Assembly: GCA_016715195.1 (NCBI GenBank)
Contig: JADKBB010000001.1
Location: forward strand, 1-64,000
Direction: 5' to 3'
From: Candidatus Villigracilis proximus
GTDB lineage: Bacteria > Chloroflexota > Anaerolineae > Anaerolineales > Villigracilaceae
DNA length: 64,000 bases
The position numbers and the translations under genes are program-made. The stretch's first letter is position 1, and each line of letters begins with the position of its first letter. Under the pieces are notes generated by a model. The model did no database searches. It saw only the letters and a program-made list of their open reading frames with translations, and was not told the DNA's origin. Below, in pieces: positions 27,391-36,267 of this stretch.

Positions 27391-27661
27391 ATAATTCTCC
27401 AATGGGAATGATTATATAACACCCACAGTCACGATTCACGTATGGAGTTCATCAGCTTGCTGATGGATTTTTAGCCCGTTTTTTTTACTTACGCAGGCGT
27501 TTATTTGATCTCCGTATTCATCTCTGTTTCATCTTTTACCCAGACAGCAAGCTGTCTGACTCCAAAGTTGTCCATCAGCTTGCTGACGGAATTTTTTGTG
27601 CGATTCGTAAATTGCATAACAAGCGGTAGAATCAGCACAGCCAAATTCTGAGGAGATTTCC
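27391..27661. repeat. intergenic region with ATCAGCTTGCTGAT palindromes
   Basis: Three hairpin-forming units: TTCATCAGCTTGCTGATGGA (27448-27467), CAGACAGCAAGCTGTCTG (27541-27558) and TCCATCAGCTTGCTGACGGA (27571-27590). The first and third are close copies and are followed by TTTTT or TTTTTT. A further copy lies at 52154-52176. In both regions CGATTC and GGAGT(C) flank the unit. No gene is seen here. The elements look like a small dispersed palindromic repeat family. Confidence 0.75.
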
Positions 27662-29656
27662 ATGACCGAGTCATTCGCATTCGGGGGCAGTATTGTTTGG
27701 AACCCCACACCTGAACACATTGAGCACGCAAACCTGACCGCTTTCATGCGCGCGTATTACATCAAGGATTTTGAGGAACTTATGCAAAAGTCCACGAGAG
27801 ATGTGGCCTGGTTCACAGACGCGGTTCTGAAATTTCTTGATATTCAATTTTATGAACCTTATTCAAAAACCGTTGACCTCTCACGTGGAATTCAATTTCC
27901 AAAATGGTGCATAGGTGGAAAGATGAATATCGTCCATAATTGTGTGGATAAATGGACGATGGACGGCGGACGGCGGACGATTAATACGTCAGGCGCAGAT
28001 GTGGTCAATGGTCAATCGTCCGCGGTCATTTTTGAAGGGGAAGAAGGTGTGACAAAATCACTAACATATGCAGAGTTGTATAAAGAAGTAAATAAAGCCG
28101 CGAATGCACTGCGTTCGCTGGGGCTTGGCAAAGGCGATGCGGTTGGAATTTTTATGCCGATGACGCCTGAGATCGTGATCGCTTTGCTGGCCATCGCGAA
28201 GATCGGTGGAATTATTTTGCCGTTATTCTCCGGCTATGGCGCGGGCGCAATCGTTTCCCGTTTGGCTGATGCCAATGCGAAAGCACTCTTTGCCGCTGAT
28301 GGTGCCTTTCGGCGCGGCAAGTCTGTGGAGATGAAATCCATTGCCGATGAAGCAGCAGAACAGGTTGATTCTTTAAAACACATGATCGTCTTAAAGCGGA
28401 CGGGGCAAAGTATAAATATGAAAGAGGAAAGAGATCATTGGTGGCATGAGTTGGTTGATGCACAAAGTGATATTGCAGAAACAGAAATTACCTCCGCTGA
28501 AGATCCGCTGATGATTATTTATACATCCGGCACAACCGGCAAGCCGAAGGGCGCAGTCCATACGCATTGCGGATTCCCTGTCAAAGCGGCGCAGGATATG
28601 GCATTTGGCACAGACGTCCACGCTGGTGATGTGATCTACTGGATGACCGATATGGGCTGGATGATGGGACCGTGGCAGGTCTTCGGGAGTCTGTTGTTGG
28701 GAGCCACGATGTTTCTTTATGATGGCGCTCCTGATTTTCCCGCTCCTGATCGGTTGTGGAGTCTGGTTGAGAAGCATGGAATTAACCAAATGGGCGTCTC
28801 GCCGACTTTGATCCGCTCGTTGATTCCGCAGGGTGATGAGCATTTCAGGAAGCATGATCTTTCTTCACTGAAATGTTTTGCGTCCACGGGTGAGCCGTGG
28901 AATCCTGACCCGTGGATGTGGCTGTTCGAGAAGGTGGGTGAGAGTCGGCGCCCGATCATTAATTATTCAGGCGGCACAGAAATCTCCGGCGGAATTGTGA
29001 TGGGTAATTTTCTCTTGCCTTTGAAGCCCTGTGCCTTTTCTGCGGCCTGCCCCGGCATGGATGCAGATGTCGTGGACGAAAATGGAATGTCCATTCGTAA
29101 TGCGGTGGGCGAGCTGGTGATCAAGGCGCCGTGGATCGGCATGACGCGCGGCTTTTGGAATGATAAACAGCGCTATCTTGATACGTACTGGTCGCGCTGG
29201 GAGAATGTTTGGGTGCATGGCGATTTCGCCGCAATTGATACTGACGGGCTGTGGTATATCCTCGGTCGTTCGGATGATACGATTAAGATCGCGGGGAAGC
29301 GGCTAGGGCCGGCTGAGGTTGAGTCGATTTTGGTGCGGCATAAGGATATTGTGGAGGCGGCAGCGATCGGGGTGCCGCACGATGTCAAAGGGAGTGAACT
29401 GGTCATTTTCGCAGTGACCAGGCCCGAGTTAAGTCCGACCGATGCACTTCGTCGGGAATTAATTGAGATGGTAATTGCCGAAATGGGCAGGCCGCTCGCG
29501 CCGAAGGCCATCCTCTTTGTTTCTGATCTGCCAAAGACGCGCAATGCCAAGGTCATGCGGCGGGTGATCCGCTCGGCGTATCTGGGTTTGGAGCTGGGAG
29601 ATACGTCTTCGCTGGTCAATCCGCAGGCTGTGGATGAGATCAGGCGCGCAAAATGA
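27662..29656 (+). CDS. AMP-forming acyl-CoA synthetase (acetyl/propionyl-CoA synthetase-like)
   Basis: A 664-residue adenylate-forming enzyme with the long ACS-type N-terminal domain (WNPTPEHIEHANLTAFMR, WFTDAVLKFLDIQFYEPY). Core motifs: IIYTSGTTGKPKGAVHTH at about residue 280, the NYSGGTEISGG block, WVHGDFAAIDTDGLWYILGRSDDTIKIAGKRLGPAEVES and the C-terminal PKTRNAKVMRRVIR with the acylation-target-type Lys. It should make a short or branched acyl-CoA from the acid, CoA and ATP. A low-complexity insert of about 20 residues (near 100-120) interrupts the N-terminal region. GAGGAG precedes the ATG. Confidence 0.93.
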   Translation: MTESFAFGGSIVWNPTPEHIEHANLTAFMRAYYIKDFEELMQKSTRDVAWFTDAVLKFLDIQFYEPYSKTVDLSRGIQFPKWCIGGKMNIVHNCVDKWTMDGGRRTINTSGADVVNGQSSAVIFEGEEGVTKSLTYAELYKEVNKAANALRSLGLGKGDAVGIFMPMTPEIVIALLAIAKIGGIILPLFSGYGAGAIVSRLADANAKALFAADGAFRRGKSVEMKSIADEAAEQVDSLKHMIVLKRTGQSINMKEERDHWWHELVDAQSDIAETEITSAEDPLMIIYTSGTTGKPKGAVHTHCGFPVKAAQDMAFGTDVHAGDVIYWMTDMGWMMGPWQVFGSLLLGATMFLYDGAPDFPAPDRLWSLVEKHGINQMGVSPTLIRSLIPQGDEHFRKHDLSSLKCFASTGEPWNPDPWMWLFEKVGESRRPIINYSGGTEISGGIVMGNFLLPLKPCAFSAACPGMDADVVDENGMSIRNAVGELVIKAPWIGMTRGFWNDKQRYLDTYWSRWENVWVHGDFAAIDTDGLWYILGRSDDTIKIAGKRLGPAEVESILVRHKDIVEAAAIGVPHDVKGSELVIFAVTRPELSPTDALRRELIEMVIAEMGRPLAPKAILFVSDLPKTRNAKVMRRVIRSAYLGLELGDTSSLVNPQAVDEIRRAK

Positions 29657-29714
29657 ATCTTTTGCACTGCATTATAATAAAATGGCTCGTGTAGTTCGCG
29701 AGGAAGGAGATTTA

Positions 29715-31466
29715 ATGAAAAAAAATAGATATATGATATTTGCATATGGTTTGATCTTCGCATTTGTTTTGGCAGCTTGTGGTTCACCTACACCGGTCGT
29801 GATCGTGGTAACGGCCACATCTTTGCCGCCGACTGATGCTCCACTTGTTGAGCCAACGCTTACTTTAGCGCCTGTGGCTTTATCGGGTCCGCAGAGCGGC
29901 GCGACGATGACATGGATTGACGGCAGCACGTTGATTTATATACCGCCTTCGGAATTTACGATGGGAAATAATGGTTTTGATGCGCCCGTTCATGCGGTGA
30001 CTTTGGATGGATATTGGATGCAGCAGACAGAAGTGACCAATCGTATGTTTGCGCAATGTGTGGCGGTTGGTTCCTGTTCCACGCCGACCCAGGAGCTTGG
30101 CGGACTTGTGTATAGTAATCCCCAGTTTGCAAATCATCCTGTGGTGGGTGTCACCTGGGATCAGGCGCAAGCCTATTGCACTTGGGCGCAGGGAAGTTTG
30201 CCCACTGAAGCGCAATGGGAAAAGGCGGCGCGCGGTATTGAAGGAAACATATACCCGTGGGGTATCGAAAGCCCTGCCTGCGAATTGCTTAATTTTGCAT
30301 TTTGCAATGGCAGCACCTCAGAAGTGGATTCTTATAAAAATAGCGCCAGTCCATACGGTTTGTATGACATGGCCGGTAATGTTTTTGAATGGGTAAGTGA
30401 TTGGTATGGTGAAGCGTATTATACGAATGCGCCGTCTGTAAACCCCACCGGGCCTGATAGCGGAGAGTTTCGCTCCATTCGCGGCAGTTCATTTGAAACC
30501 TATCCAGATCAGGTGGATTCTGCCATTCGCCATTTTGGCGGGCAGACGTATCACAATCGTGATGTAGGTTTCCGTTGTGCGGTTCCCACCCCGCAGCCGT
30601 ATGCGCCGTACTGTCAGCTTTCGGCGTTTATTCCTTCAGGCGCCATTTCTGCAGAAGGTTGTCAATTCCCCAATGCCGAAGTGGTTGCTAATTATTGTTC
30701 GGTGGGTTTTGGCTTTGCCACGGTGGATATCCCTGCCGGCTCGGTTTATGAGATCAGTGACAAACTTACATGTTCAGAAGCTGTGGTGGATGGTCAACGC
30801 CGCCTCACTTGTTATGGGCCAAAGGCGCAAGAGTCTACAAATGAGATTACAGTATGTAACCCAACTTGCAGTAATTCACCCGTTGTTACTGGCGCCGGCC
30901 CAACCTGTGCCCCGGGCTATGTGCTAGATTCTGTATCAGGCTTGTGTAATTATGCGCCGATCATCGGGCAGGTCAGTGTGGCGGGTTGTCCCATTGGATA
31001 TGTTTTAATGGACCGCGGCGGTCAACAGACTTGTGTGCTTGGCGCAGATGCAAATGGGCAATGTTCTGCCGGTTTATATTTCGATAGCCTGGCAGGCATG
31101 TGCGTCCCGCCGAATGGTTTGGTCGAAGCGCCGTATGGGATTGATAACCCAACCCTGGCGTCGCAATCTTATGCTGGATGTGCGCCGGGATATTCCTATA
31201 GTGACACCTTCCAGTGCTGCCAGGCAGCGACAGGCGGAACGTATCCCGGCTGCTCCCCCGGCTCCACGTTTAATGTGGACCTCGGAGCCTGCTCGCCCGG
31301 CGAGGTGCGACTCAGCGGCCCCGGCTGTGTCATACTCGATGTAACCACCAACAAATGCAGTGATCCGATTGATGTGTGTTCCAAGATTAAAGGCGAAACC
31401 CAGTGTATCCGTAACCCGGCCTGTGTCTATAATGAAAAAGGTGATACTTGTGATATGAGACCGTAA
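29715..31466 (+). CDS. lipoprotein with FGE-sulfatase domain and Cys-rich C-terminus
   Basis: A 583-residue secreted lipoprotein. A signal peptide ends in LAAC (lipobox, Cys about 21), followed by a Thr/Pro linker. Residues about 60-290 are a formylglycine-generating-enzyme-like (FGE/SUMF1, C-type-lectin fold) domain: SEFTMGNNGFDAPVHAVTLDGYWMQ, EVTNRMFAQC, AQAYCTWAQGSLPTEAQWEKAARG, DMAGNVFEWVSDWYG and VGFRCA. The rest is a Cys-rich tail of short repeats (CAPGYVLDS, CPIGYVLM, CAPGYSYS, CSPGSTFN). Many FGE-domain proteins are ligand-binding or surface proteins, not sulfatase activators. The ATG at 29715 follows AGGAAGGAG. Confidence 0.88.
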   Translation: MKKNRYMIFAYGLIFAFVLAACGSPTPVVIVVTATSLPPTDAPLVEPTLTLAPVALSGPQSGATMTWIDGSTLIYIPPSEFTMGNNGFDAPVHAVTLDGYWMQQTEVTNRMFAQCVAVGSCSTPTQELGGLVYSNPQFANHPVVGVTWDQAQAYCTWAQGSLPTEAQWEKAARGIEGNIYPWGIESPACELLNFAFCNGSTSEVDSYKNSASPYGLYDMAGNVFEWVSDWYGEAYYTNAPSVNPTGPDSGEFRSIRGSSFETYPDQVDSAIRHFGGQTYHNRDVGFRCAVPTPQPYAPYCQLSAFIPSGAISAEGCQFPNAEVVANYCSVGFGFATVDIPAGSVYEISDKLTCSEAVVDGQRRLTCYGPKAQESTNEITVCNPTCSNSPVVTGAGPTCAPGYVLDSVSGLCNYAPIIGQVSVAGCPIGYVLMDRGGQQTCVLGADANGQCSAGLYFDSLAGMCVPPNGLVEAPYGIDNPTLASQSYAGCAPGYSYSDTFQCCQAATGGTYPGCSPGSTFNVDLGACSPGEVRLSGPGCVILDVTTNKCSDPIDVCSKIKGETQCIRNPACVYNEKGDTCDMRP

Positions 31467-31479
31467 AACAAGTTAATCA

Positions 31480-31516
31480 AAAACACTCCATAGGAAATTC
31501 CTATGGAGTGTTTTTT
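31480..31516. terminator. bidirectional terminator
   Basis: Perfect 15-base arms AACACTCCATAGGAA and TTCCTATGGAGTGTT, flanked by A and T runs. It separates the convergent FGE lipoprotein and amidase genes. Confidence 0.93.
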
Positions 31517-31527
31517 GATTCGGTAAT

Positions 31528-32883
31528 TTATATCACCGGTTTTTGTAAGTGCCACTCAGTGACTTGTTGATAGGCATATCCGGCACGTAAGGCTCCAGCT
31601 TCGTTCCATGCGCGCGAGATGATTTGCAGGCCGATGGGCAGGCCTGCTTTTGTAAATCCGCATGGGATGGTGAGAGCGGGCAGGCCTGTCAGGTTGAAGG
31701 GCGCGGTGAAGCGTGTCAATTGGCGCGCGCGTTCTATGGCATTTTCGCCTTCGAGTAACGGCGCTGCGATGGGTGTGGTCGGCAGGATGAGTACATCATA
31801 TTCATCAAATAGCAATTCGCATTGACGCTTAACTTTGGTTTGGGTATGTCTGGCTGTTATATATTCACTGGACGTGAAAGCTCTTCCTGTTTCCAGTCTT
31901 TGGCGGACGTCTGCGCCGAACCAGTCGGGGTGTTCCTGCAATCGCTCGCGATGAAAAGCTGCGCCGTCGGCTTGTGTCATCAGGGAATTTGCAAGCGCAG
32001 CTTCTTTGAGGAAATCCACATTTACTTCTGTGATGATCGCGCCTTGTTCGGCCAATATTCGCACGGCCAGATGCACCGCCTCTAAAATTTCTGAGTCTGC
32101 TTCTTCTATAAAATTCCCAATGGCAAGCGCGATCTTGCGGTCTTTCATGGAATCTTTAATGTGACTGGAGTAATCGCCCGGCAAGGTTTTCATGGATGCG
32201 GGGTCGAGTTCATCGTATCCGCCGATGGCTTGTAACATGAGCGCGGCATCTTCCACTTTGCGTGTGATCGGACCTGCGTGATCAAGATTCCAGGATAGCG
32301 GCAGAATACCGCGCAAGCTGACGCGTCCAAAAGTGGGCTTGAAACCAACGACGCCGCATAATGCAGCGGGGATGCGGATCGAGCCGCCGGTGTCGGTTCC
32401 AAGTCCGGCGAGCGCCATGCCGGTTGCTACAGCTACCGCGCTTCCACCGGATGAACCGCCCGGAGTGCGTGTAATGTCCCAGGGATTTCTACAAGCGCCA
32501 AAATGGGGATTGTTGGTGGTCACGCCGAGTGCGACCTCATGTGTGTTGGTTTTTCCAATGATCTGTGCGCCTGCTTTTTTTACTTTTTGAATTACAAATG
32601 CATCTTCCTGTGGAATATGATCTGCAAAGAAACGCGAACCTGCGGTGGTACGTATCCCTTTTGTGTCGTAAAGGTCTTTTACTGCAAGTGGAATTCCATA
32701 GAGCAATCCGCTTCCGTTGAAGGGTGGCAGGGTTTCAGGCGGGATCACGGTGATGAATGCGTTAAGCGTCGGGTTGAGTCTCTCAATTTGCCGGTAGCAG
32801 GCTTCGGCTAGGGCAGATGCGTTCATTTCATTACTTTTCATAAGGTCTCGTTGGTTGGTGAGTGACAAAGATGCAAGGTTCAT
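31528..32883 (-). CDS. amidase-signature family hydrolase (GatA-like)
   Basis: A 451-residue amidase with a complete catalytic triad: Lys in PLAVKDLYDTKG, the signature TPGGSSGGSAVAVATG and the nucleophile in GTDTGGSIRIPAALCG. Length and the TTAGSRFFADHIP segment fit GatA-like proteins, but gatB and gatC are absent here, so an independent amidase is as likely. No membrane segments. It resembles, but is clearly distinct from, the amidase at 21-22.8 kb. Start at 32883 is the first ATG; a second ATG is 14 codons in. Confidence 0.9.
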   Translation of the reverse strand: MNLASLSLTNQRDLMKSNEMNASALAEACYRQIERLNPTLNAFITVIPPETLPPFNGSGLLYGIPLAVKDLYDTKGIRTTAGSRFFADHIPQEDAFVIQKVKKAGAQIIGKTNTHEVALGVTTNNPHFGACRNPWDITRTPGGSSGGSAVAVATGMALAGLGTDTGGSIRIPAALCGVVGFKPTFGRVSLRGILPLSWNLDHAGPITRKVEDAALMLQAIGGYDELDPASMKTLPGDYSSHIKDSMKDRKIALAIGNFIEEADSEILEAVHLAVRILAEQGAIITEVNVDFLKEAALANSLMTQADGAAFHRERLQEHPDWFGADVRQRLETGRAFTSSEYITARHTQTKVKRQCELLFDEYDVLILPTTPIAAPLLEGENAIERARQLTRFTAPFNLTGLPALTIPCGFTKAGLPIGLQIISRAWNEAGALRAGYAYQQVTEWHLQKPVI

Positions 32884-32992
32884 GTAAGGTCAATTATAAC
32901 GAAATAGGACAATACTCCCATAGCCTATCTGTACTGATACTGTACAATGAAATAGTCTTATAAATCACCGACATAGAAGGAGTATTATACAA

Positions 32993-33586
32993 ATGAAAAA
33001 GACAACCTATTTATTGCTGGCGACGACTATTTTTGTGGTCGTGTTCGCTTCAGCGTGCGGCGGTTCAGCCGCCCCTGCAACACAAGCTGCCCCTCCCGTG
33101 GATGTTCCCACTCAGTCAGCTCCTGAGGCTGCCCCTGTGGATGCTGTTGCGCCTACAACTGCACCTGCTCAAACATTTGCTCCAGCCTGTCAGGCAGCTG
33201 CTTCTTGCGCCGCGCCTGCGGTAATTGACACTGTTGCGTCAGACACATTCTGTGTGGAAAAAGTTCCTTATCAGAATATCAGCGTTGAGCCCGGCACCAC
33301 TTTTGAGTCACTGGATACAAGCGGCGAATTGAAGTGTCAGGATAGCGGAACTGTTGTGGATGGTAAAAGTGTGATCACCTGCTCCGGTAAGGAATTGTGG
33401 ACGTATGAACTTAAGTTCACGAATTCGGCCTGTGCTGCAGGTGCGCTTACCACTGGAACGGGTCAGTGTCAGGATGGTTTGGGTTATGATGCCGCGCAGA
33501 ATTGTTGTGCGCCTCTCACCGGCGGTGACGCTGGCTCGACGATCATCAAAGTTAATATCGGCGCCTGCCCGCTTCCACATAATTAA
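32993..33586 (+). CDS. Cys-rich lipoprotein with Ala/Pro linker
   Basis: A 197-residue secreted lipoprotein. The signal peptide ends in FASAC (Cys about 22), followed by a roughly 40-residue Ala/Pro/Gln linker and a C-terminal Cys-rich domain with about twelve Cys. The segment FCVEKVPYQNISVEPGTTFE, then CQDSGTVVDGKSVITCSGK, resembles part of the tail of the FGE lipoprotein at 30.7-30.9 kb (YCSVGFGFATVDIPAGSVYE, CSEAVVDGQRRLTCYGPK). So the two share a module I do not recognise. GAAGGAG precedes the ATG. Confidence 0.85.
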   Translation: MKKTTYLLLATTIFVVVFASACGGSAAPATQAAPPVDVPTQSAPEAAPVDAVAPTTAPAQTFAPACQAAASCAAPAVIDTVASDTFCVEKVPYQNISVEPGTTFESLDTSGELKCQDSGTVVDGKSVITCSGKELWTYELKFTNSACAAGALTTGTGQCQDGLGYDAAQNCCAPLTGGDAGSTIIKVNIGACPLPHN

Positions 33587-33606
33587 ATAGCTAAAATTTT
33601 TTTCTA

Positions 33607-33640
33607 AAATTATTCCCTGCCAAAAGGCGGGGAATAATTT
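33607..33640 (+). terminator. rho-independent terminator
   Basis: AAATTATTCCCTGCC and GGCGGGGAATAATTT pair with one mismatch around AAAA, followed by TATTTT. It closes the Cys-rich lipoprotein gene. Confidence 0.85.
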
Positions 33641-33672
33641 TATTTTAATGAGAATGCGGTAAACTTTTGTCT

Positions 33673-34137
33673 ATGAAAAAAAACATGTGGTTCTTAATTG
33701 TAGTTATTATGTTTTTAGCGCTGTCGATGTTTATGAAGATGAATAATTTTCGCGTCTGTCCTGATGGTTCATGTCAGGCGGGCGGCACAGTTGGGAGACA
33801 GGCCGTTTTTGTATCCAGGACAGTGTCAACGATTGCCGCACCAGACCGCTCAGACGTGCAGCGTGATCTTATTTTTTTGGAATTCTTTTCAGGCCTCTGA
33901 AAGGAATGTGTTGAAATGCAGCCCATCGTGAATGGGATAAAAAAACAATTCAATGCTTGTTTGCGTTTTGAAAGAGTAAATGCTCATTCTGAATCCCAAT
34001 GGCAGATTTTGATCTCGCCGATCGGTACTCCTGAATTCGCTTTGCTTGATTCTTCAAAAAATATACTTTATCGCTGGATCGGATACACAGAAAAAGCGGA
34101 GTTTGTTGAAATCATGGGGCCGCTTTGCGATGGATAA
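33673..34137 (+). CDS. thioredoxin-like membrane-anchored protein with in-frame UGA (candidate selenoprotein, UxxC)
   Basis: One frame of 154 residues if UGA at 33898-33900 is read as Sec76. Residues 1-24 form a membrane anchor. The thioredoxin fold follows: strand LIFLEFFS, then GLUKECVEMQPIV where U76-K-E-C79 replaces the CxxC redox motif, and a cis-Pro loop GTPEFALLD (Pro120) before GYTEKAEFVEIM. Both halves are needed for the fold, and the second half has no ribosome site of its own. A 15-base hairpin lies 21 bases after the UGA. The protein should act in thiol redox chemistry outside the membrane. The alternative is a Cys-to-stop mutation or an error. Confidence 0.78.
33922..33936 (+). 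promoter_or_regulatory. candidate bacterial SECIS hairpin in thioredoxin-like gene
   Basis: CCCAT-CGTGA-ATGGG forms a 5-base-pair stem with a five-base loop whose second base is G. The loop starts 27 bases after the UGA, inside the 16-37 base window of the bacterial SECIS model as I recall it. The stem is short, so the match is suggestive only. Confidence 0.5.
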
Positions 34138-34140
34138 AAA

Positions 34141-34172
34141 CATACCCTGAAAATTTTCAGGGTATGTTTTTT
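34141..34172. terminator. bidirectional terminator
   Basis: Perfect arms CATACCCTGAAAA and TTTTCAGGGTATG with flanking A and T runs, between the thioredoxin-like gene and the convergent formate-THF ligase gene. Confidence 0.92.
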
Positions 34173-34181
34173 TATGCAGGA

Positions 34182-36179
34182 TTAGAATAACCCAAGCACC
34201 TTGCCGGTCTTCAAGTCAAGATCAATATCATAGAAGGAAGGCCGGGTTCCGAGACCGGGCATGGTTCTCATATCGCCGAGGATCGGGTAAAGGAAGCCCG
34301 CTCCAACCGAAGCGCGGATCTCGCGCACGCTGACGCGGAATCCTGTGGGCGCACCTTTCTTGGTGGCGTCGGTGCTGAATGAAAGATGAGTCTTTGCCAT
34401 ACAGATCGGGAGACTGTCAAAACCGAGGCGGGTGTAGCGTTCGATCTGTTCTTCGGCTTCGGGGGAATAGTCCACGCCGTCTGCGCGATAGATTTCGCGT
34501 GCAATGGTTTCGATCTTCTCTTTGATGGATATATCCAGCGGATATAGAAACTTAAACTTGCTCGGCTTCTTCGCGGCTTTGACAACAGCTTCGGCCAGTT
34601 TCTTTGCGCCTGCGCCGCCATCTGCCCAATGTGTGGAAACGACCGCATCCATCGCGCCCATTTGCAGCGCGGCCGCGCGGACAACTTCCACTTCGGCAGG
34701 TGTATCGTTTGCGAAGGAGTTTACGGCCACAATTACATTCACGCCATACTTGAGCGCATTCTGAACATGGCGTTCCAGATTCGGAAGACCAGCGCGCAAC
34801 AGATCAAGATTTTCATCAGTGTATTCTGAAGCGAGCGGTTTGCCGGCAACAACTTTTGGTCCGCCACCGTGCATCTTCAACGCGCGGACAGTTGCTACGA
34901 GTACAACCACCTGCGGAATCAAACCGGAGTAGCGGCATTTGATATCGAAGAATTTTTCCATGCCGATGTCAGCACCGAAGCCGGATTCTGTCACAACGAA
35001 ATCAGCGAGTTTGAGCGCGATCTTGTCTGCGATGATCGAGGACTGTCCGTGGGCGATATTGGCAAAAGGTCCAGCATGGACAAAAGCCGGCGTGCCTTCC
35101 AAAGTTTGCATCAAGTTTGGTTTGATGGCATCTTTCATTAACACGGTGATCGCGCCAGCCACGCCGAGGTCTTCGGCTGTTACGGCTTCACCGCTTTTGC
35201 TGGTAGCGACAACCATCTTGCCAAAACGTTCGCGCATATCTTCGAGGCCAGTGGTCAGCGCCAATACCGCCATAATTTCTGAAGCGACGGTAATGTCGTA
35301 GCCAGAGCGATGTTCAAACCCAACTTCATCCTTGCCCAGGCCGACTTGAATTTCACGCAGCATACGGTCATTAATATCCACAACGCGGCGCCAGGTGATG
35401 GTGGATTCGTCAATGTCGAGTCGCGCAAAACGTCCGCGTTCTTCTGCAGAGAGATCGTTGGGATTGGTCTTGGTGATGCCGAGTTTCTTCAAACGGCGGA
35501 TCATGGTGGGGGAGAATCTGCGTTCGCCTTTTTTATCAGGCGGGCAAAGCGCGTTGAATAATTTCTCATCATCCTGTTGTTTTTCGTGCATCACACGCGC
35601 ATCCAAAGCGGCGGCGGTTAAGTTGTGTGATGCAGTGATTGCGTGAATATCGCCAGTCAAATGCAGGTTGAAATCTTCCATCGGGATGATCTGTGAATAT
35701 CCACCGCCGGCCGCGCCGCCTTTGATACCAAAGGTCGGTCCCTGTGAAGGCTGACGAATGGCTGTGATCACGGTCTTGCCCAAATGCGCGCCCAAAGCCT
35801 GCGAAAGCCCCACTGTGGTTGTGGTCTTGCCTTCGCCAAGCGGTGTGGGAGTGATGGCGGTCACATCTACATAGATGCCATTCTTTTTGTTCTTAAGACG
35901 ATCAAGGATTTCAAGTTTTACTTTTGCTTTATATGGGCCGTACAATTCAAGCTCTTCAGGGCGGATTCCCAACTCGGCGGCGATCTGCGCGATCGGCTTA
36001 ATATCTGAAGCCTGCGCAATATTAATATCAGAAGGAACAGGGCGGAGAAGTTTTAATTTTATAGCTTTGAATTTTTTTGCTGGAGCAGCTTTCTTAATGA
36101 CCACTTTCTTTGCGGCAACTTTCTTCCCCGTTGGTTTTGCTTTGGCAATTTTCCTGGTAGGTTTTGCTTTTGTAGCCAT
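34182..36179 (-). CDS. fhs: formate--tetrahydrofolate ligase, long form with basic N-terminal tail
   Basis: A 665-residue enzyme making 10-formyl-THF from formate, THF and ATP. The P-loop PLGEGKTTT lies at about residue 113 and the family blocks KGGAAGGGYSQ, HAGPFANIAHG and THLSFSTDATKKG are intact. It is about 100 residues longer than common bacterial FTHFS (about 557). It carries the segment RRFSPTMIRRLKKLGI ... RFARLDIDESTITWRRVVD seen in the C1-THF-synthase type. It also has a 45-residue N-terminal tail rich in Lys, Ala and Pro (KKVAAKKVVIKKAAPAKK), like histone-H1-type tails. An AAGGAG site supports the start, so the tail is translated. Confidence 0.95.
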   Translation of the reverse strand: MATKAKPTRKIAKAKPTGKKVAAKKVVIKKAAPAKKFKAIKLKLLRPVPSDINIAQASDIKPIAQIAAELGIRPEELELYGPYKAKVKLEILDRLKNKKNGIYVDVTAITPTPLGEGKTTTTVGLSQALGAHLGKTVITAIRQPSQGPTFGIKGGAAGGGYSQIIPMEDFNLHLTGDIHAITASHNLTAAALDARVMHEKQQDDEKLFNALCPPDKKGERRFSPTMIRRLKKLGITKTNPNDLSAEERGRFARLDIDESTITWRRVVDINDRMLREIQVGLGKDEVGFEHRSGYDITVASEIMAVLALTTGLEDMRERFGKMVVATSKSGEAVTAEDLGVAGAITVLMKDAIKPNLMQTLEGTPAFVHAGPFANIAHGQSSIIADKIALKLADFVVTESGFGADIGMEKFFDIKCRYSGLIPQVVVLVATVRALKMHGGGPKVVAGKPLASEYTDENLDLLRAGLPNLERHVQNALKYGVNVIVAVNSFANDTPAEVEVVRAAALQMGAMDAVVSTHWADGGAGAKKLAEAVVKAAKKPSKFKFLYPLDISIKEKIETIAREIYRADGVDYSPEAEEQIERYTRLGFDSLPICMAKTHLSFSTDATKKGAPTGFRVSVREIRASVGAGFLYPILGDMRTMPGLGTRPSFYDIDLDLKTGKVLGLF

Positions 36180-36267
36180 AAAATCTCCTTGTTGATTATA
36201 TATAATTTATTATCCCTATTATCAGAAGGTTTCACAAAAAAAGCAAGAGTTTTTCGTCACCTCTTTG

